A stretch of DNA of 64,000 nt from Actinomycetospora cinnamomea (GCF_003096675.1 NZ_QEKW01000005.1:248001-312000), one strand, 5' to 3'. Positions 25,884 through 34,171 are shown, counted from the first letter of the stretch. Program-made: numbers and translations. The notes: generated from the letters alone by a model not told the origin.

Positions 25884-27300
25884 GCCGGCGGTGCTGGACG
25901 CCCGACGCGCGGCGATCCGCGCCGCCCCGGCGGGCAGCGTGGCGATCGTCGACGAGACCGCCCTGCTGGAGCGGTCGGCGGTCGCCGCCCACGTCGGCGA
26001 GGCGTTGCGCGCGGGGCGGACGGCGTGGCGCGCGCTGCCCGGCGACGTCGCGCTCCTTGCTAGTGCCGGTGCCGGTGCCGCTGCCGGCGCCGGGGACGAC
26101 GAGGCGGCGGTGCGACGCCTCGTGGCGTCGTGGGCCGGCGAGGACGCCGCGACCGTGGCGCAGCGCGCGCGGGCGGTCCTGCGCGACGACCTCGGCGCCG
26201 CCCTCCGGCCGCCGGTCTGGTCGCTCGTCGCCGAGCACCGGCGCGCCGGGCACCGCGTCGTGGTCACCGGGCACGCGCCCCGACCCGTGCTCGAGGCGCT
26301 GGCCGAGGACCTCGGCGTCGACGAGCTGGTCGCCACCGAGGTCGAGGTCCGCGACGGCGTGCTCACCGGCGAGGTCGACGGCCCGGTGCTGCTCGGCCCG
26401 CGCGGCGAGGCGAAGGCCGCGGCCGTGGTCGCCCTCGGCGCACGACCCGCCTTCGTGATGGCCGGGCCGTGCTCCGAGGCGTTGCTGGCCGCCGGTGACG
26501 GCCCGCTCGTGGTGACCTCCGGGAGCGCGGCGACGTGCGGCGGCCACCCGGTGCTGCCCGTGCCCCCGCGCAGCGGCGCGCTCCCGGGCCCGCTCGACGT
26601 CGGGCGCACCGCGGCGTTCTACGGCGCGCTGCTCGGGGCGGCGAGCACGGCGGCGGCGGTCGGGCTCGCCCGGCGCTCGCGGCGGCAGATGGTCGACCTG
26701 ACGTGCTCGGTCACGGGCGACCTCGGGCTCGCCCTCGCCGGCATCGACGTCGAGGTCCGCGGCGCGGAGCACCTGTGGTCGTCGCGCCCGTGCGTGTTCG
26801 TGTTCAACCACCAGTCCAAGGTCGACGTCGCGCTGCTGATGAAGCTGCTGCGCGGCGGCTTCACCGGCGTCGCCAAGGCCGAGGCGGCGTCGATCCCGCT
26901 GTGGGGCGCGATGTTCAAGCTGGCAGGGGTCGCGTTCGTCGACCGCGGCAACACCCGCCAGGCCCGCGAGGCGCTGGAACCCGCGGTGCGCAAGCTCCGC
27001 GACGAGGGCTGGTCGCTGGCCATCGCCCCGGAGGGCACCCGCTCGCCGACGCCCCGGCTCGGGCGGTTCAAGAAGGGCGCGTTCCACATCGCGCTGCAGG
27101 CCGGCGTGCCGATGGTGCCGATCGTCATCCACGACGCCGGCGAGGTGATGTGGCGCGGGCACCAGACGCTGCGTGCGGGCACGGTGCACGTCGACGTCCT
27201 GCCCCCGATCGACACCTCGGGGTGGAGCACGGCCACGCTCGACGAGCACGTCGCGGACGTGCGCGAGCAGTTCGTCCGGACCCTGGAGGGCGGCCCGTGA
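25864..27300 (+). CDS. plsC: PlsC-type acyltransferase with degenerate HAD phosphatase-like N-terminus
   Basis: A 478-residue fusion like mycobacterial PlsC (Rv2483c type): a HAD-like N-terminal half (about 1-230) and a 1-acylglycerol-3-phosphate acyltransferase (about 240-470). The acyltransferase motifs are intact: VFNHQSKVDVALLMK (HX4D), VAFVDRGNTRQAREAL, IAPEGTRSPTPRLGRFKKG and VPMVPIVIHD. In the HAD half, motif I reads VAIVDETALL, so the nucleophile Asp is replaced. The T of motif II (VVVTGHAPR) and the Lys of motif III (GEAKAAAV) remain, but a motif IV Asp pair is absent. The domain is therefore probably not an active phosphatase. It overlaps plsB by 20 bp and the next gene by 4 bp. Confidence 0.9.
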   Translation: MTTAGTEPAVLDARRAAIRAAPAGSVAIVDETALLERSAVAAHVGEALRAGRTAWRALPGDVALLASAGAGAAAGAGDDEAAVRRLVASWAGEDAATVAQRARAVLRDDLGAALRPPVWSLVAEHRRAGHRVVVTGHAPRPVLEALAEDLGVDELVATEVEVRDGVLTGEVDGPVLLGPRGEAKAAAVVALGARPAFVMAGPCSEALLAAGDGPLVVTSGSAATCGGHPVLPVPPRSGALPGPLDVGRTAAFYGALLGAASTAAAVGLARRSRRQMVDLTCSVTGDLGLALAGIDVEVRGAEHLWSSRPCVFVFNHQSKVDVALLMKLLRGGFTGVAKAEAASIPLWGAMFKLAGVAFVDRGNTRQAREALEPAVRKLRDEGWSLAIAPEGTRSPTPRLGRFKKGAFHIALQAGVPMVPIVIHDAGEVMWRGHQTLRAGTVHVDVLPPIDTSGWSTATLDEHVADVREQFVRTLEGGP

Positions 27301-28745
27301 GCACCACCGCGATGCCCGACCCCACCCCGCCGCGGGGCGACGACGGACGCCTGCTCTGGTCCCGCTCGGAGGAGCTCACCGGTTTCGAGGCGCTGATGTG
27401 GCGCGTCGAGGCCGACCCGCGGATGCGCTCCACCGTGGTCATCGTCGAGACTCTCGACCTCGAGCCTGACTGGGACCGGTTCGTCGCGGCCACCGACTGG
27501 GCCTCGCGCGTGGTCCCGCGCTTCCGCGAGCGGATCGTCACGCCCTTCCTCGGTGCCGGGACGCCGCACTGGGCGCTCGACCCCGACTTCGACCTGCACT
27601 ACCACCTGCGCCGTCTGCGACTGCCCGAGGGCGCGGGGTTGCCCGACCTGTTCACGCTGGCCGAGCAGACCGCGATGACCCCGCTCGACCCGTCCCGCCC
27701 GCTGTGGGAGGCGACGCTGGTGGGTGGGCTGCCCGACGGCGGGGCGGCGCTGCTGTTCAAGCTGTCCCACGTCCTCTCCGACGGCATGGGCCTGGCGCAG
27801 CTGCTGGCCGGGCTGCACTCGCGCACCCGCGAGCCGATGACCGACAAGCCGCAGCCCCCGCCCCCCACGGGTCCGCCGGCGACCCTGGGCCGCGAGCTGG
27901 CACGCCAGGTCCGCAGCGACCTCGGCCTCGTCGGTGGCGCCGCGCGGGGGGTGCTCGGGGCCGCCGCCTCGCTGGTGCGTCCCGACCGCGCGGTCCGCGA
28001 CGCCGCCGCGTACGTGGCCTCGGCCGCCCGGGTGCTCTCGCCGCCGCCCGCGCCGCCGCTGCCGGTGCTCGCGCACCGCAGCCCGTCGTGGCGCTTCCGC
28101 ACGCTCGACGTGCCGTTCGCCGCCCTGCGCGCGGCCGGGAAGTCGGTCGGCGGGTCGGTCAACGACGCCTACCTCGCGTCGTTGCTCGGCGCGTTCCGCC
28201 GCTACTCCGCGCGGCGCGGCGACCCGCTGCCGTCCGACCGGCTCATGCCCGTGACGCTGCCGGTGTCGGTGCGCCGCGAGGAGCACGAGCCGGGCGGCAA
28301 CCACTTCGCGCCCGCGCGGCTCTCGGCGCCGGTCGGGATCGTCGACCCTGCGGCTCGGGTCGTCGACGTGCGCCGGCGGATGAAGGCCGCGCTCGCCGAG
28401 CCCGCGCTGGAGAGCGTCGAGGTCGTCACGCCGTGGCTCGCGCGCCTGCCCGGCGCGCTCGTCGCCACCTTCGGCGGCGGCGCCACCCGAAGCAACGACC
28501 TGCAGGCGAGCAACATCCCCGGCCTGCGGCGCGACGCGTTCCTGGCCGGGGCGAAGATCGTGCGCAGCTACCCCTTCGCGCCGCTGCCCGGGTGCGCCGC
28601 GATGATCGCGATGGTCACCCACGGCGACACCTGCTGCGTGGCCGCCAACCTCGACGCGGCGTCGTTCGACGACCTGGCGGGGTTCGAGCAGGATCTCGCC
28701 GACGGGTTCGCCGAGGTGCTCGCCCTCGTGCCGGGGACGGCGTGA
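27297..28745 (+). CDS. WS/DGAT family acyltransferase (wax ester synthase / diacylglycerol acyltransferase)
   Basis: Esterifies diacylglycerol or fatty alcohols with acyl-CoA at lipid bodies. The 482-residue protein has the family N-terminus EELTGFEALMWRVEADPRMR and the C-terminal SNIPGLRRDAFLAGAKIVRS (PLW region RPLWEATLVGGLPDG near residue 138). The catalytic motif usually written HHxxxDG is SHVLSDG here; the second His, thought to be catalytic, and the DG remain. It follows plsB-plsC with a GTGA overlap, the same order as mycobacterial Rv2482c-Rv2484c, so the operon leads from glycerol-3-phosphate to storage lipid. Confidence 0.92.
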   Translation: MSTTAMPDPTPPRGDDGRLLWSRSEELTGFEALMWRVEADPRMRSTVVIVETLDLEPDWDRFVAATDWASRVVPRFRERIVTPFLGAGTPHWALDPDFDLHYHLRRLRLPEGAGLPDLFTLAEQTAMTPLDPSRPLWEATLVGGLPDGGAALLFKLSHVLSDGMGLAQLLAGLHSRTREPMTDKPQPPPPTGPPATLGRELARQVRSDLGLVGGAARGVLGAAASLVRPDRAVRDAAAYVASAARVLSPPPAPPLPVLAHRSPSWRFRTLDVPFAALRAAGKSVGGSVNDAYLASLLGAFRRYSARRGDPLPSDRLMPVTLPVSVRREEHEPGGNHFAPARLSAPVGIVDPAARVVDVRRRMKAALAEPALESVEVVTPWLARLPGALVATFGGGATRSNDLQASNIPGLRRDAFLAGAKIVRSYPFAPLPGCAAMIAMVTHGDTCCVAANLDAASFDDLAGFEQDLADGFAEVLALVPGTA

Positions 28746-28810
28746 CCCCTCCGGCCCCTCCCGCGCCGTTGCCCGCCGACCACCCCGTCCCCGAGGAGGC
28801 GCCCGCATGA
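28742..28810 (+). CDS. Possible 22-residue translational-coupling peptide
   Basis: A Pro/Ala-rich 22-codon frame whose GTG overlaps the acyltransferase stop (GTGA) and whose stop overlaps the lipase ATG (ATGA). It keeps ribosomes moving through the 61-bp gap between the two genes. It may be a coupling device rather than a functional protein. No family can be assigned. Confidence 0.4.
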   Translation: MTPPAPPAPLPADHPVPEEAPA

Positions 28811-29634
28811 CGAGCACCGAAACCGACCTGGAGATCGACGGCCGCCGCGGGCGCGTCGTCGTCCGGCGACGCGAGCCCGACGGCGCGCCGCGGCGGGTCG
28901 TGCTGCTCGCGCACGGGTACGGCGAGCACTCCGGGCGGTACGCCCACGTCGTCGACCACCTCGCCGCGGGCGGTGCCGTCGTCTACGCGCCCGACCACCT
29001 CGGGCACGGGCGCTCCGAGGGCGAGCGCGTGCTGGTCGACGACGTCGACGAGATCGTCGACGACCTCGACCAGGTGCGGCGCACGGCGCGCAACGAGCAC
29101 CCGGACCTGCCGATCGTGCTGCTCGGGCACTCCATGGGTGGGCTCATCGCCACCCGCTACGCCCAGCGCTTCCCCGACGTCCTCGCCGGCCTCGTGCTCA
29201 CCGGACCGATCGTCGGCGGGAGCCCGGCGATCGCGGGCCTGCTCGAGTACGACGAGATCCCCGATGTGCCCATCGACCCCGCGGTGCTCTCCCGCGACCC
29301 CGCCGTCGGCGAGGCCTACGCCGAGGACCCGCTGGTGTGGCACGGGCCGTTCAAGCGCCCGACCCTCGAGGCGCTCGTGCGCTCGGTCGAGGACGTCGGC
29401 GCGGGTCCGGGGTTCGGCGAGCTGCCCGTGCTGTGGGTGCACGGCGAGGACGACCAGCTCGTCCCGCTCGAGCCGACACGGGCGATGATCGAGCGCCTGC
29501 GCGGCAGCGACCTCACCGAGCGCATCGACCCCGGCGCCCGCCACGAGGTGCTGAACGAGACCCACCGCGACGAGGTCCTCGCCGACGTCTCGACCTTCCT
29601 CGACCGCGTGTGCAGCGCACCTACTCCCCGGTGA
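28807..29634 (+). CDS. Alpha/beta hydrolase, monoacylglycerol lipase-like
   Basis: A 275-residue serine hydrolase. It has VVLLAHGYGEHSGRYAHVVD with the HGxxEHSxRY block typical of monoglyceride lipases (oxyanion site, about residue 35), YAPDHLGHGRSEGE, the nucleophile elbow VLLGHSMGGLIA (Ser near 113), Asp in VHGEDDQLVP (about 220) and His in GARHEVLNE (about 247). It resembles mycobacterial Rv0183. Located after the triacylglycerol synthesis genes, it would recycle monoacylglycerol. It overlaps the convergent cinA by 14 bp at the 3' end. Confidence 0.92.
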   Translation: MTSTETDLEIDGRRGRVVVRRREPDGAPRRVVLLAHGYGEHSGRYAHVVDHLAAGGAVVYAPDHLGHGRSEGERVLVDDVDEIVDDLDQVRRTARNEHPDLPIVLLGHSMGGLIATRYAQRFPDVLAGLVLTGPIVGGSPAIAGLLEYDEIPDVPIDPAVLSRDPAVGEAYAEDPLVWHGPFKRPTLEALVRSVEDVGAGPGFGELPVLWVHGEDDQLVPLEPTRAMIERLRGSDLTERIDPGARHEVLNETHRDEVLADVSTFLDRVCSAPTPR

Positions 29635-30931
29635 GCACCCGGCGCACGAGGTGCATCGCGAGCACGACCGAGCGCTCGCGGATGTCGCCCCGCGACCCCG
29701 GCAGCACGGGGTCGCGGGCGATCGTGCGCCCGTCGGCGGTCCGCACACAGAAGCACACGTAGCCCACCGGCTTGGCGTCGGTGCCGCCGCCGGGCCCCGC
29801 GACGCCGGTGACGGCCACGGCGACCGTGGCCCCGAACCGGGCGAGCGCACCGTCGGCCATCGCCTCGGCCACCTGCGGCGACACCGCGCCGTGGGCCTCG
29901 ATCAGCTCCCGGGGCACGCCGAGCAGGTCGGCCTTCGCGTCGTTCGAGTACGACACGACGCCGCCCGCCACGTGCGCGGACGCGCCGGCGGGCGCGGTCA
30001 GCCGCCCGGCGAGCAGGCCGCCGGTGCACGACTCGGCGGTGGCGATCACCTGCCCGTCGAGCAGGTCGAACAGCAGCTCGTCGATCGTCTGCCCCGTGCG
30101 GGAGAACACCGCGCGCCCGTGCCGACGGTCGATCTCCTCGACCACCGCGTCACGCGCCGCCGCAGCCTTCCCCGACCCGGGTGCGTGGCGCAGGTCGACC
30201 TCGAGGGCGAAGTCGCGCAGGCAGGTCGTGATCTCGAGCGGTGCGAGGTCCGTGCGCTCGCCGACGTCGCGCAACGTCGCCGCGATCTCGGACTCGGGCA
30301 CACCGAAGAGCCGTAGGTGGGTCTCGGTGTACGGCGACGTGCGGGCGAGCACCTCGCGCACGGGCTCCGTGGCCAGCGCGTCCTCCCACATCGCGCCGAG
30401 CTCGCGCGGCGGGCCGGGCAGCACGAGGATCGTCGGGCCGCCGCGCTCGGGGTGCGGCGGCACGGCCAGCCCGGGCGCGGTGCCGGCGGGGCTGATCGGC
30501 GTGGCCCCGTGCGGCACCATCGCCTGCTTGCGGTTGGCCGCGGCCAGCGCGTCGGCGTCCCAGCGGAGTCGATCGGCGAACTTGGCGATGATGTCGCCGA
30601 CGACCTTCTCCATGTGCTCGTCGAGCTCGAGCGGGCGCCCGGTCGCGGTGGCGACGACCTCGGCGGTCAGATCGTCCGCGGTCGGTCCCAGCCCACCGGT
30701 GGTGACGACGAGGTCGACGCCGTCGGAGGCGAGGAAGCGCAGCGCGGCGGCCATGTCCTCGCCGCGGTCGCCGACGAGCAGCAGGTGCGAGACCTCGACC
30801 CCGAGCTCGCCGAGCCGTTCGGCCACCCAGGGCCCGTTGCGGTCCGTGATGCGGCCGGTGAGCAGCTCGCTGCCCGTCGCCACGATCCCGGCCCGCACGC
30901 CCGCGCGCGCCCCGTGCCCGTCGTCGGTCAC
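29621..30931 (-). CDS. cinA: CinA-like competence/damage protein, nicotinamide-nucleotide amidase
   Basis: A two-domain 436-residue protein from GTG 30931 (GGGAG six bases upstream). The N-terminal MoaB/MogA-like domain (COG1058) holds ATGSELLTGRITDRNGPWVA and VVTTGGLGPTADDLTAEVVA, and LVLPGPPRELGAMWEDAL. The C-terminal CinA/PncC domain (about 275-430) has ATAESCTGGLLAGRL and VAVTGVAGPGGGTDAKPVGY with the Ser/Thr-rich catalytic region. PncC recycles NMN to nicotinate mononucleotide; the N-terminal domain has ADP-ribose pyrophosphatase activity in some homologues. It is monocistronic. Confidence 0.93.
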   Translation of the reverse strand: MTDDGHGARAGVRAGIVATGSELLTGRITDRNGPWVAERLGELGVEVSHLLLVGDRGEDMAAALRFLASDGVDLVVTTGGLGPTADDLTAEVVATATGRPLELDEHMEKVVGDIIAKFADRLRWDADALAAANRKQAMVPHGATPISPAGTAPGLAVPPHPERGGPTILVLPGPPRELGAMWEDALATEPVREVLARTSPYTETHLRLFGVPESEIAATLRDVGERTDLAPLEITTCLRDFALEVDLRHAPGSGKAAAARDAVVEEIDRRHGRAVFSRTGQTIDELLFDLLDGQVIATAESCTGGLLAGRLTAPAGASAHVAGGVVSYSNDAKADLLGVPRELIEAHGAVSPQVAEAMADGALARFGATVAVAVTGVAGPGGGTDAKPVGYVCFCVRTADGRTIARDPVLPGSRGDIRERSVVLAMHLVRRVLTGE

Positions 30932-31274
30932 ACCGCACTCCCGCCCTCGATCCACCGACGAGCTCCGTCTCCGGAGCCGTCGTGGTCATCCCACCAGAGC
31001 GACCGCGTCCCGGCCGACCGACCGCCACGCGTCCCCCGACCGGCCCGTTCGGCCCTCCACGCCACGGTCGGGGTGCCATGCTGGCCGCACCCGTTTCACT
31101 GGGTGTTCGTTGTGCGGAGGAGCGGGTAAATGATGGGCCGGAGGAGTGAATCACCCTCCGGTCGGTTGGCCACGATTTGTTGCGTAGGGTGAACGAGACG
31201 ACGATGAGGCGGGCGGTGGCGCGGCGACGGGCCGGCGGCCGTCGCGGGGGGCGAGCGGGAAGGGATGTGGTGCC
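30932..31274. other. Intergenic region between divergent cinA and the GGDEF-EAL gene
   Basis: Apart from the palindrome at 31138-31161, this 343-bp stretch shows no convincing gene. TAGGGT (31185-31190) fits a -10 pattern for the plus gene, but no properly spaced -35 is seen. Confidence 0.4.
31138..31161. repeat. Inverted repeat upstream of the GGDEF-EAL gene
   Basis: CCGGAGG-A-GTGA-A-TCAC-CCTCCGG: 11 paired bases per side with one bulged A. It is 113 bp before the start codon and just upstream of a possible -10, so an operator is plausible. Confidence 0.5.
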
Positions 31275-32798
31275 GTGACACCGATCCGGGTCGCTTCCGC
31301 CGCCACCGGCTCCGCCCTCGGTACGGGGTTCCTCGTCCTCGCCACCCTGCTCGTCCTGCTGCTGGCCGCCTCGGTCGTGGCCCTGCTCGTCCAGCGGGTC
31401 CGGCGCCGGCGTCACGACGCCGAGGCGCGCGCCCTCGCCGAGCGCCTGCGGCGCGACGCCTACCACGACGCGCTGACCGGCCTGCTCAACCGCGAGGGCT
31501 TCCTGCACGTGGCCGCCGAGCCGCTCGCCGACGGCGGGGCGGTCGCGGTGGTCGACCTCGTGCTGCTCGGCGCGGTCAACGACACCCTCGGGCACGCCCG
31601 CGGCGAGCTCTTCGTGCGCCTGGCCGCCGAGCGGCTCACGGGCGCCGGTGCGGGGGTGGCCGGCGACGGGTTCGTCGCCGCGCGTCTCGAGGGCGACACG
31701 TTCGCCGTCGTGCTGCCCCGCGTCGACGGCCGCGACGCGCACCGCGCCGCCGAGGTCCTGCGTGAGCTCCTCCTCCCGCCCTACCTCGTCGAGGGCGTGC
31801 GCTTCGAGGCGCCGGTGGTCGTCGGGGTCGCCGCCGACGGACCGTGGCTCGCCGACGTCCCCGCCGGGCCCGAGCGCACGTCGGCCCTGCTGCGCCGCGC
31901 CGACGTCGCGCTCGCCGCCACCCGCGACGGGGGCGAGCCGGTGCGCTGCTACGAGCCGAGCATGGGGGAGCGGGCGGCCCGGCGCCTGCGCCTCATCCGT
32001 GGCTTCTCGGCCGCGGTCGCGCGCCGCGACGTCCGCGTCGACTTCCAGCCCGTCGTCTCGCTGGGCGAGCGCACGGTGATCGGGGTCGAGGCCCTGGCCC
32101 GCTGGGACCACCCCGAGCTGGGTCTGCTGCTGCCCGACGAGTTCGTCCCCGTCCTCGAGGCCACCGGCCAGATCGGCGAGCTCACCTCGTTCGTGCTCGG
32201 CGAGGCGCTCGCCGCCGCCCGCCGGTGGCTCGACCGCGGGATGCGCCTGTCGGTGGCCGTCAACGTCGCGGTGGCCAACCTCGGCAACCCCGGCTTCCCC
32301 GACGAGGTGGCGAGCCTGCTCGTCGCCCACCGCGTGCCCGCCGAGCTGCTCACCCTCGAGCTCACCGAGTCCGGCGTGTCCTCCGAGCGGGAGGTCGCGC
32401 TGCCCGTCCTGCGCCGCCTGCACGGGCTGGGCTGCCGGATCGCGGTCGACGACTTCGGCACGGGGCAGTCGTCCCTGGCCCACCTGCGCCGGCTGCCCGT
32501 CGACCAGGTCAAGATCGACAAGAGCTTCGTGCTGGGCATGGGCACCGAGTGCGGCGACGTGGCCGTGGTCCGGGCGATCGTCGAGATGGGGCACACGCTC
32601 GGCCTGCAGGTGGTCGCCGAGGGCGTCGAGCGGGCCGCGGTGCGCGCCGCGCTCGCCGAGATGGGCTGCGACGTCGCGCAGGGCTACCTCGTGTCGCGTC
32701 CGCTGCCCGCCGGCTGCTTCGACGCCTGGCTGGACTCCCTCGACGTGCGCCCCCGCGAGCCGGGCACCGCGGCGGGACCCCGGACGCTCATCGCGTGA
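31275..32798 (+). CDS. Membrane-anchored GGDEF(degenerate)-EAL protein, likely c-di-GMP phosphodiesterase
   Basis: A 507-residue protein. One membrane helix (about 17-40, GFLVLATLLVLLLAASVVAL) is followed by a GGDEF-like domain (about 55-215) and an EAL domain (about 225-480). The GGDEF signature reads EGDTF, so cyclase activity is unlikely; the domain may bind GTP as a regulator. In the EAL domain the key blocks are intact: GVEALARWDHPELG, NVAVANL, LELTESG, VDDFGTGQSS, VKIDKSFV and VVAEGVE, so hydrolysis of c-di-GMP is expected. No periplasmic sensor domain is present. GTG 31275 is preceded by GGGAAGGGA. Confidence 0.9.
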   Translation: MTPIRVASAATGSALGTGFLVLATLLVLLLAASVVALLVQRVRRRRHDAEARALAERLRRDAYHDALTGLLNREGFLHVAAEPLADGGAVAVVDLVLLGAVNDTLGHARGELFVRLAAERLTGAGAGVAGDGFVAARLEGDTFAVVLPRVDGRDAHRAAEVLRELLLPPYLVEGVRFEAPVVVGVAADGPWLADVPAGPERTSALLRRADVALAATRDGGEPVRCYEPSMGERAARRLRLIRGFSAAVARRDVRVDFQPVVSLGERTVIGVEALARWDHPELGLLLPDEFVPVLEATGQIGELTSFVLGEALAAARRWLDRGMRLSVAVNVAVANLGNPGFPDEVASLLVAHRVPAELLTLELTESGVSSEREVALPVLRRLHGLGCRIAVDDFGTGQSSLAHLRRLPVDQVKIDKSFVLGMGTECGDVAVVRAIVEMGHTLGLQVVAEGVERAAVRAALAEMGCDVAQGYLVSRPLPAGCFDAWLDSLDVRPREPGTAAGPRTLIA

Positions 32799-32807
32799 GG
32801 CGGGGGG

Positions 32808-32813
32808 TAGTCT
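32808..32813 (+). promoter_or_regulatory. Candidate -10 box for tRNA-Thr
   Basis: TAGTCT fits the TANNNT pattern and lies 21 bp before the tRNA 5' end, just after the stop of the GGDEF-EAL gene. No clear -35 is visible. Confidence 0.4.
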
Positions 32814-32834
32814 GGTGCACGCCCCCCGGGGCAG

Positions 32835-32907
32835 GCCCCTTTAGCTCAGTCGGCAGAGCGTCTCCATGGTAAGGAGAAGGTCTACGGTTCGATTCCGTAA
32901 AGGGGCT
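32835..32907 (+). tRNA. tRNA-Thr (GGT anticodon)
   Basis: A 7-bp acceptor stem (GCCCCTT with AAGGGGC), D-arm GCTCAGTCGGCAGAGC, anticodon loop ATGGTAA giving GGT, and T-arm TACGG-TTCGATT-CCGTA. All stems pair. CCA is not encoded. It begins the tRNA-Thr/tRNA-Met/rpmG/hadAB run. Confidence 0.95.
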
Positions 32908-32980
32908 CTCGGTGAGCAGCCGGCGGACCTCGGTTCGCCGGCTTCGTGGTGTGACGGGTCCGTCGCACATCGCTCACCGC

Positions 32981-33056
32981 GGCGGTGTAGCTCAGTCGGT
33001 AGAGCAAGCGGCTCATAATCGCTGTGTCGCCGGTTCAAGTCCGGCCACCGCTACCA
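32981..33056 (+). tRNA. tRNA-Met (CAT anticodon, elongator), CCA encoded
   Basis: Acceptor GGCGGTG with CACCGCT (a G-T first pair, unlike the unpaired 1-72 of initiator tRNA), anticodon loop CTCATAA giving CAT, T-arm GCCGG-TTCAAGT-CCGGC, then A and an encoded CCA (33054-33056). It lies 73 bp after tRNA-Thr and directly before rpmG, the standard actinobacterial order. Confidence 0.94.
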
Positions 33057-33116
33057 CCCAGGCCCCACGGGTGCGCCCGTGGACGCCGCTGCACGATCGT
33101 GACGAGAGGAACCTCC

Positions 33117-33281
33117 GTGGCCACCACCGACATCCGTCCGAAGATCACGCTGGCCTGCGAGGAGTGCAAGAACCGCAACTACATCACGCGGAAGAACCGG
33201 CGGAACGATCCCGACCGCCTGACGATCAAGAAGTTCTGCCCGCACTGCGGCACCCACCGCGGCCACCGCGAGACCCGCTGA
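33117..33281 (+). CDS. rpmG: 50S ribosomal protein L33
   Basis: A 54-residue L33 from GTG 33117 with GAGAGGA six bases upstream. It has the typical [20 protein letters not shown] block and a C-terminal [15 protein letters not shown]. The two CxxC pairs (CEEC, CPHC) show the zinc-binding form. It sits between tRNA-Met and hadA, the same order as mycobacterial rpmG2. Confidence 0.95.
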   Translation: MATTDIRPKITLACEECKNRNYITRKNRRNDPDRLTIKKFCPHCGTHRGHRETR

Positions 33282-33293
33282 CGCGCGCGCCCC

Positions 33294-33743
33294 GTGCCGC
33301 TCGACGCCTCCTTCGTGGGCCGGACGTGGCCCGCGGAGAACTACGAGGTCTCGCTGGAGAAGATTCGCGAGTTCGCCACGGCCGTGGGCGCGGAGCACCC
33401 GCTGCACCACGACCGTGAGGCGGCCCGGGCGGCGGGCCACCCCGACGTCGTCGCGCCGACGACGTTCCCGGTGGTCTTCACCTGGCCGGCCACCAAGCGG
33501 GTCGTCGACGACCCCGCGCTCGGGCTCGACTTCTCCCGCGTGGTCCACCGCGACCAGGCGTTCGAGCTGGCGCGGCCGCTGTACGCGGGCGACGTCGTGA
33601 CCACCGTTGTGTCCGTCGACGAGGTCCGCGAGCTCGCGGGCAACGACGTCGTCACCTTCCGCTGCGACGTCACCGACGCCGAGGGGTCGGCCGTGCTCAC
33701 CACCACGGCCACCCTCGTCGGGCGCGCGGGGGACGACGCGTGA
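33294..33743 (+). CDS. hadA: (3R)-hydroxyacyl-ACP dehydratase subunit HadA
   Basis: A 149-residue MaoC/FAS1-DH-like hot-dog-fold protein. Blocks VGRTWPAENYEVSLEKIREF, FATAVGAEHPLHHDREAARA and ARPLYAGDVVTTVVSVDEVR match the non-catalytic HadA subunit, which holds the acyl chain in the FAS-II dehydratase. It starts at GTG 33294, 12 bp after rpmG, and overlaps hadB by 4 bp. In mycolic-acid producers HadAB dehydrates long 3-hydroxyacyl-ACP; here the presence of the pair indicates a FAS-II-like elongation step. Whether mycolates are made cannot be told from this window. Confidence 0.92.
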   Translation: MPLDASFVGRTWPAENYEVSLEKIREFATAVGAEHPLHHDREAARAAGHPDVVAPTTFPVVFTWPATKRVVDDPALGLDFSRVVHRDQAFELARPLYAGDVVTTVVSVDEVRELAGNDVVTFRCDVTDAEGSAVLTTTATLVGRAGDDA

Positions 33744-34159
33744 CCGCGCTGGCCGACGCCGCGCCGGGCGACGCGCTCGAGCCGCGCACCGCGACGATCA
33801 CCCGTGCCGACCTCGTCCGCTACGCCGGCGCGTCGGGCGACCTCAACCCCATCCACTGGAACGAGCGCGTCGCCACCGAGGTCGGGCTGCCGGGCGTCAT
33901 CGCCCACGGCATGTTCACCATGGCCCTCGCCGCGCGCTACGTCGCCGACCTCGCCGGCGACCCCACTGCGGTCGTCGCGTTCTCCACGCGCTTCACCCGC
34001 CCCGTGGTCGTCCCGGACGACGACACCGGCGCCGCGGTCGAGCTCGGCGGCAAGGTGACCGACGTCGCCGACGACGGCACCCGCACGGTGAGCGTGACGG
34101 CCACCCACGAGGGCAAGGGCGTCCTCGGCAAGGCCGTCGCCACCGTCCGCCTCGCCTGA
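33740..34159 (+). CDS. hadB: (3R)-hydroxyacyl-ACP dehydratase subunit HadB
   Basis: A 139-residue catalytic partner of HadA. The hydratase-2 motif is YAGASGDLNPIHWNERVATE (about residues 32-51), with the expected catalytic Asp and His in the GDLNPIHW stretch, followed by GVIAHGMFTMALAARYV. GTG 33740 overlaps the hadA stop. No hadC follows; a large inverted repeat and a convergent gene come next. Confidence 0.93.
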   Translation: MTALADAAPGDALEPRTATITRADLVRYAGASGDLNPIHWNERVATEVGLPGVIAHGMFTMALAARYVADLAGDPTAVVAFSTRFTRPVVVPDDDTGAAVELGGKVTDVADDGTRTVSVTATHEGKGVLGKAVATVRLA

Positions 34160-34171
34160 CCCGCTCCCCGC

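Noticed and set aside
32830-33060. Small coding frames across the tRNA-Thr and tRNA-Met genes
   Set aside because: Both tRNAs fold fully, so the frames are not coding.
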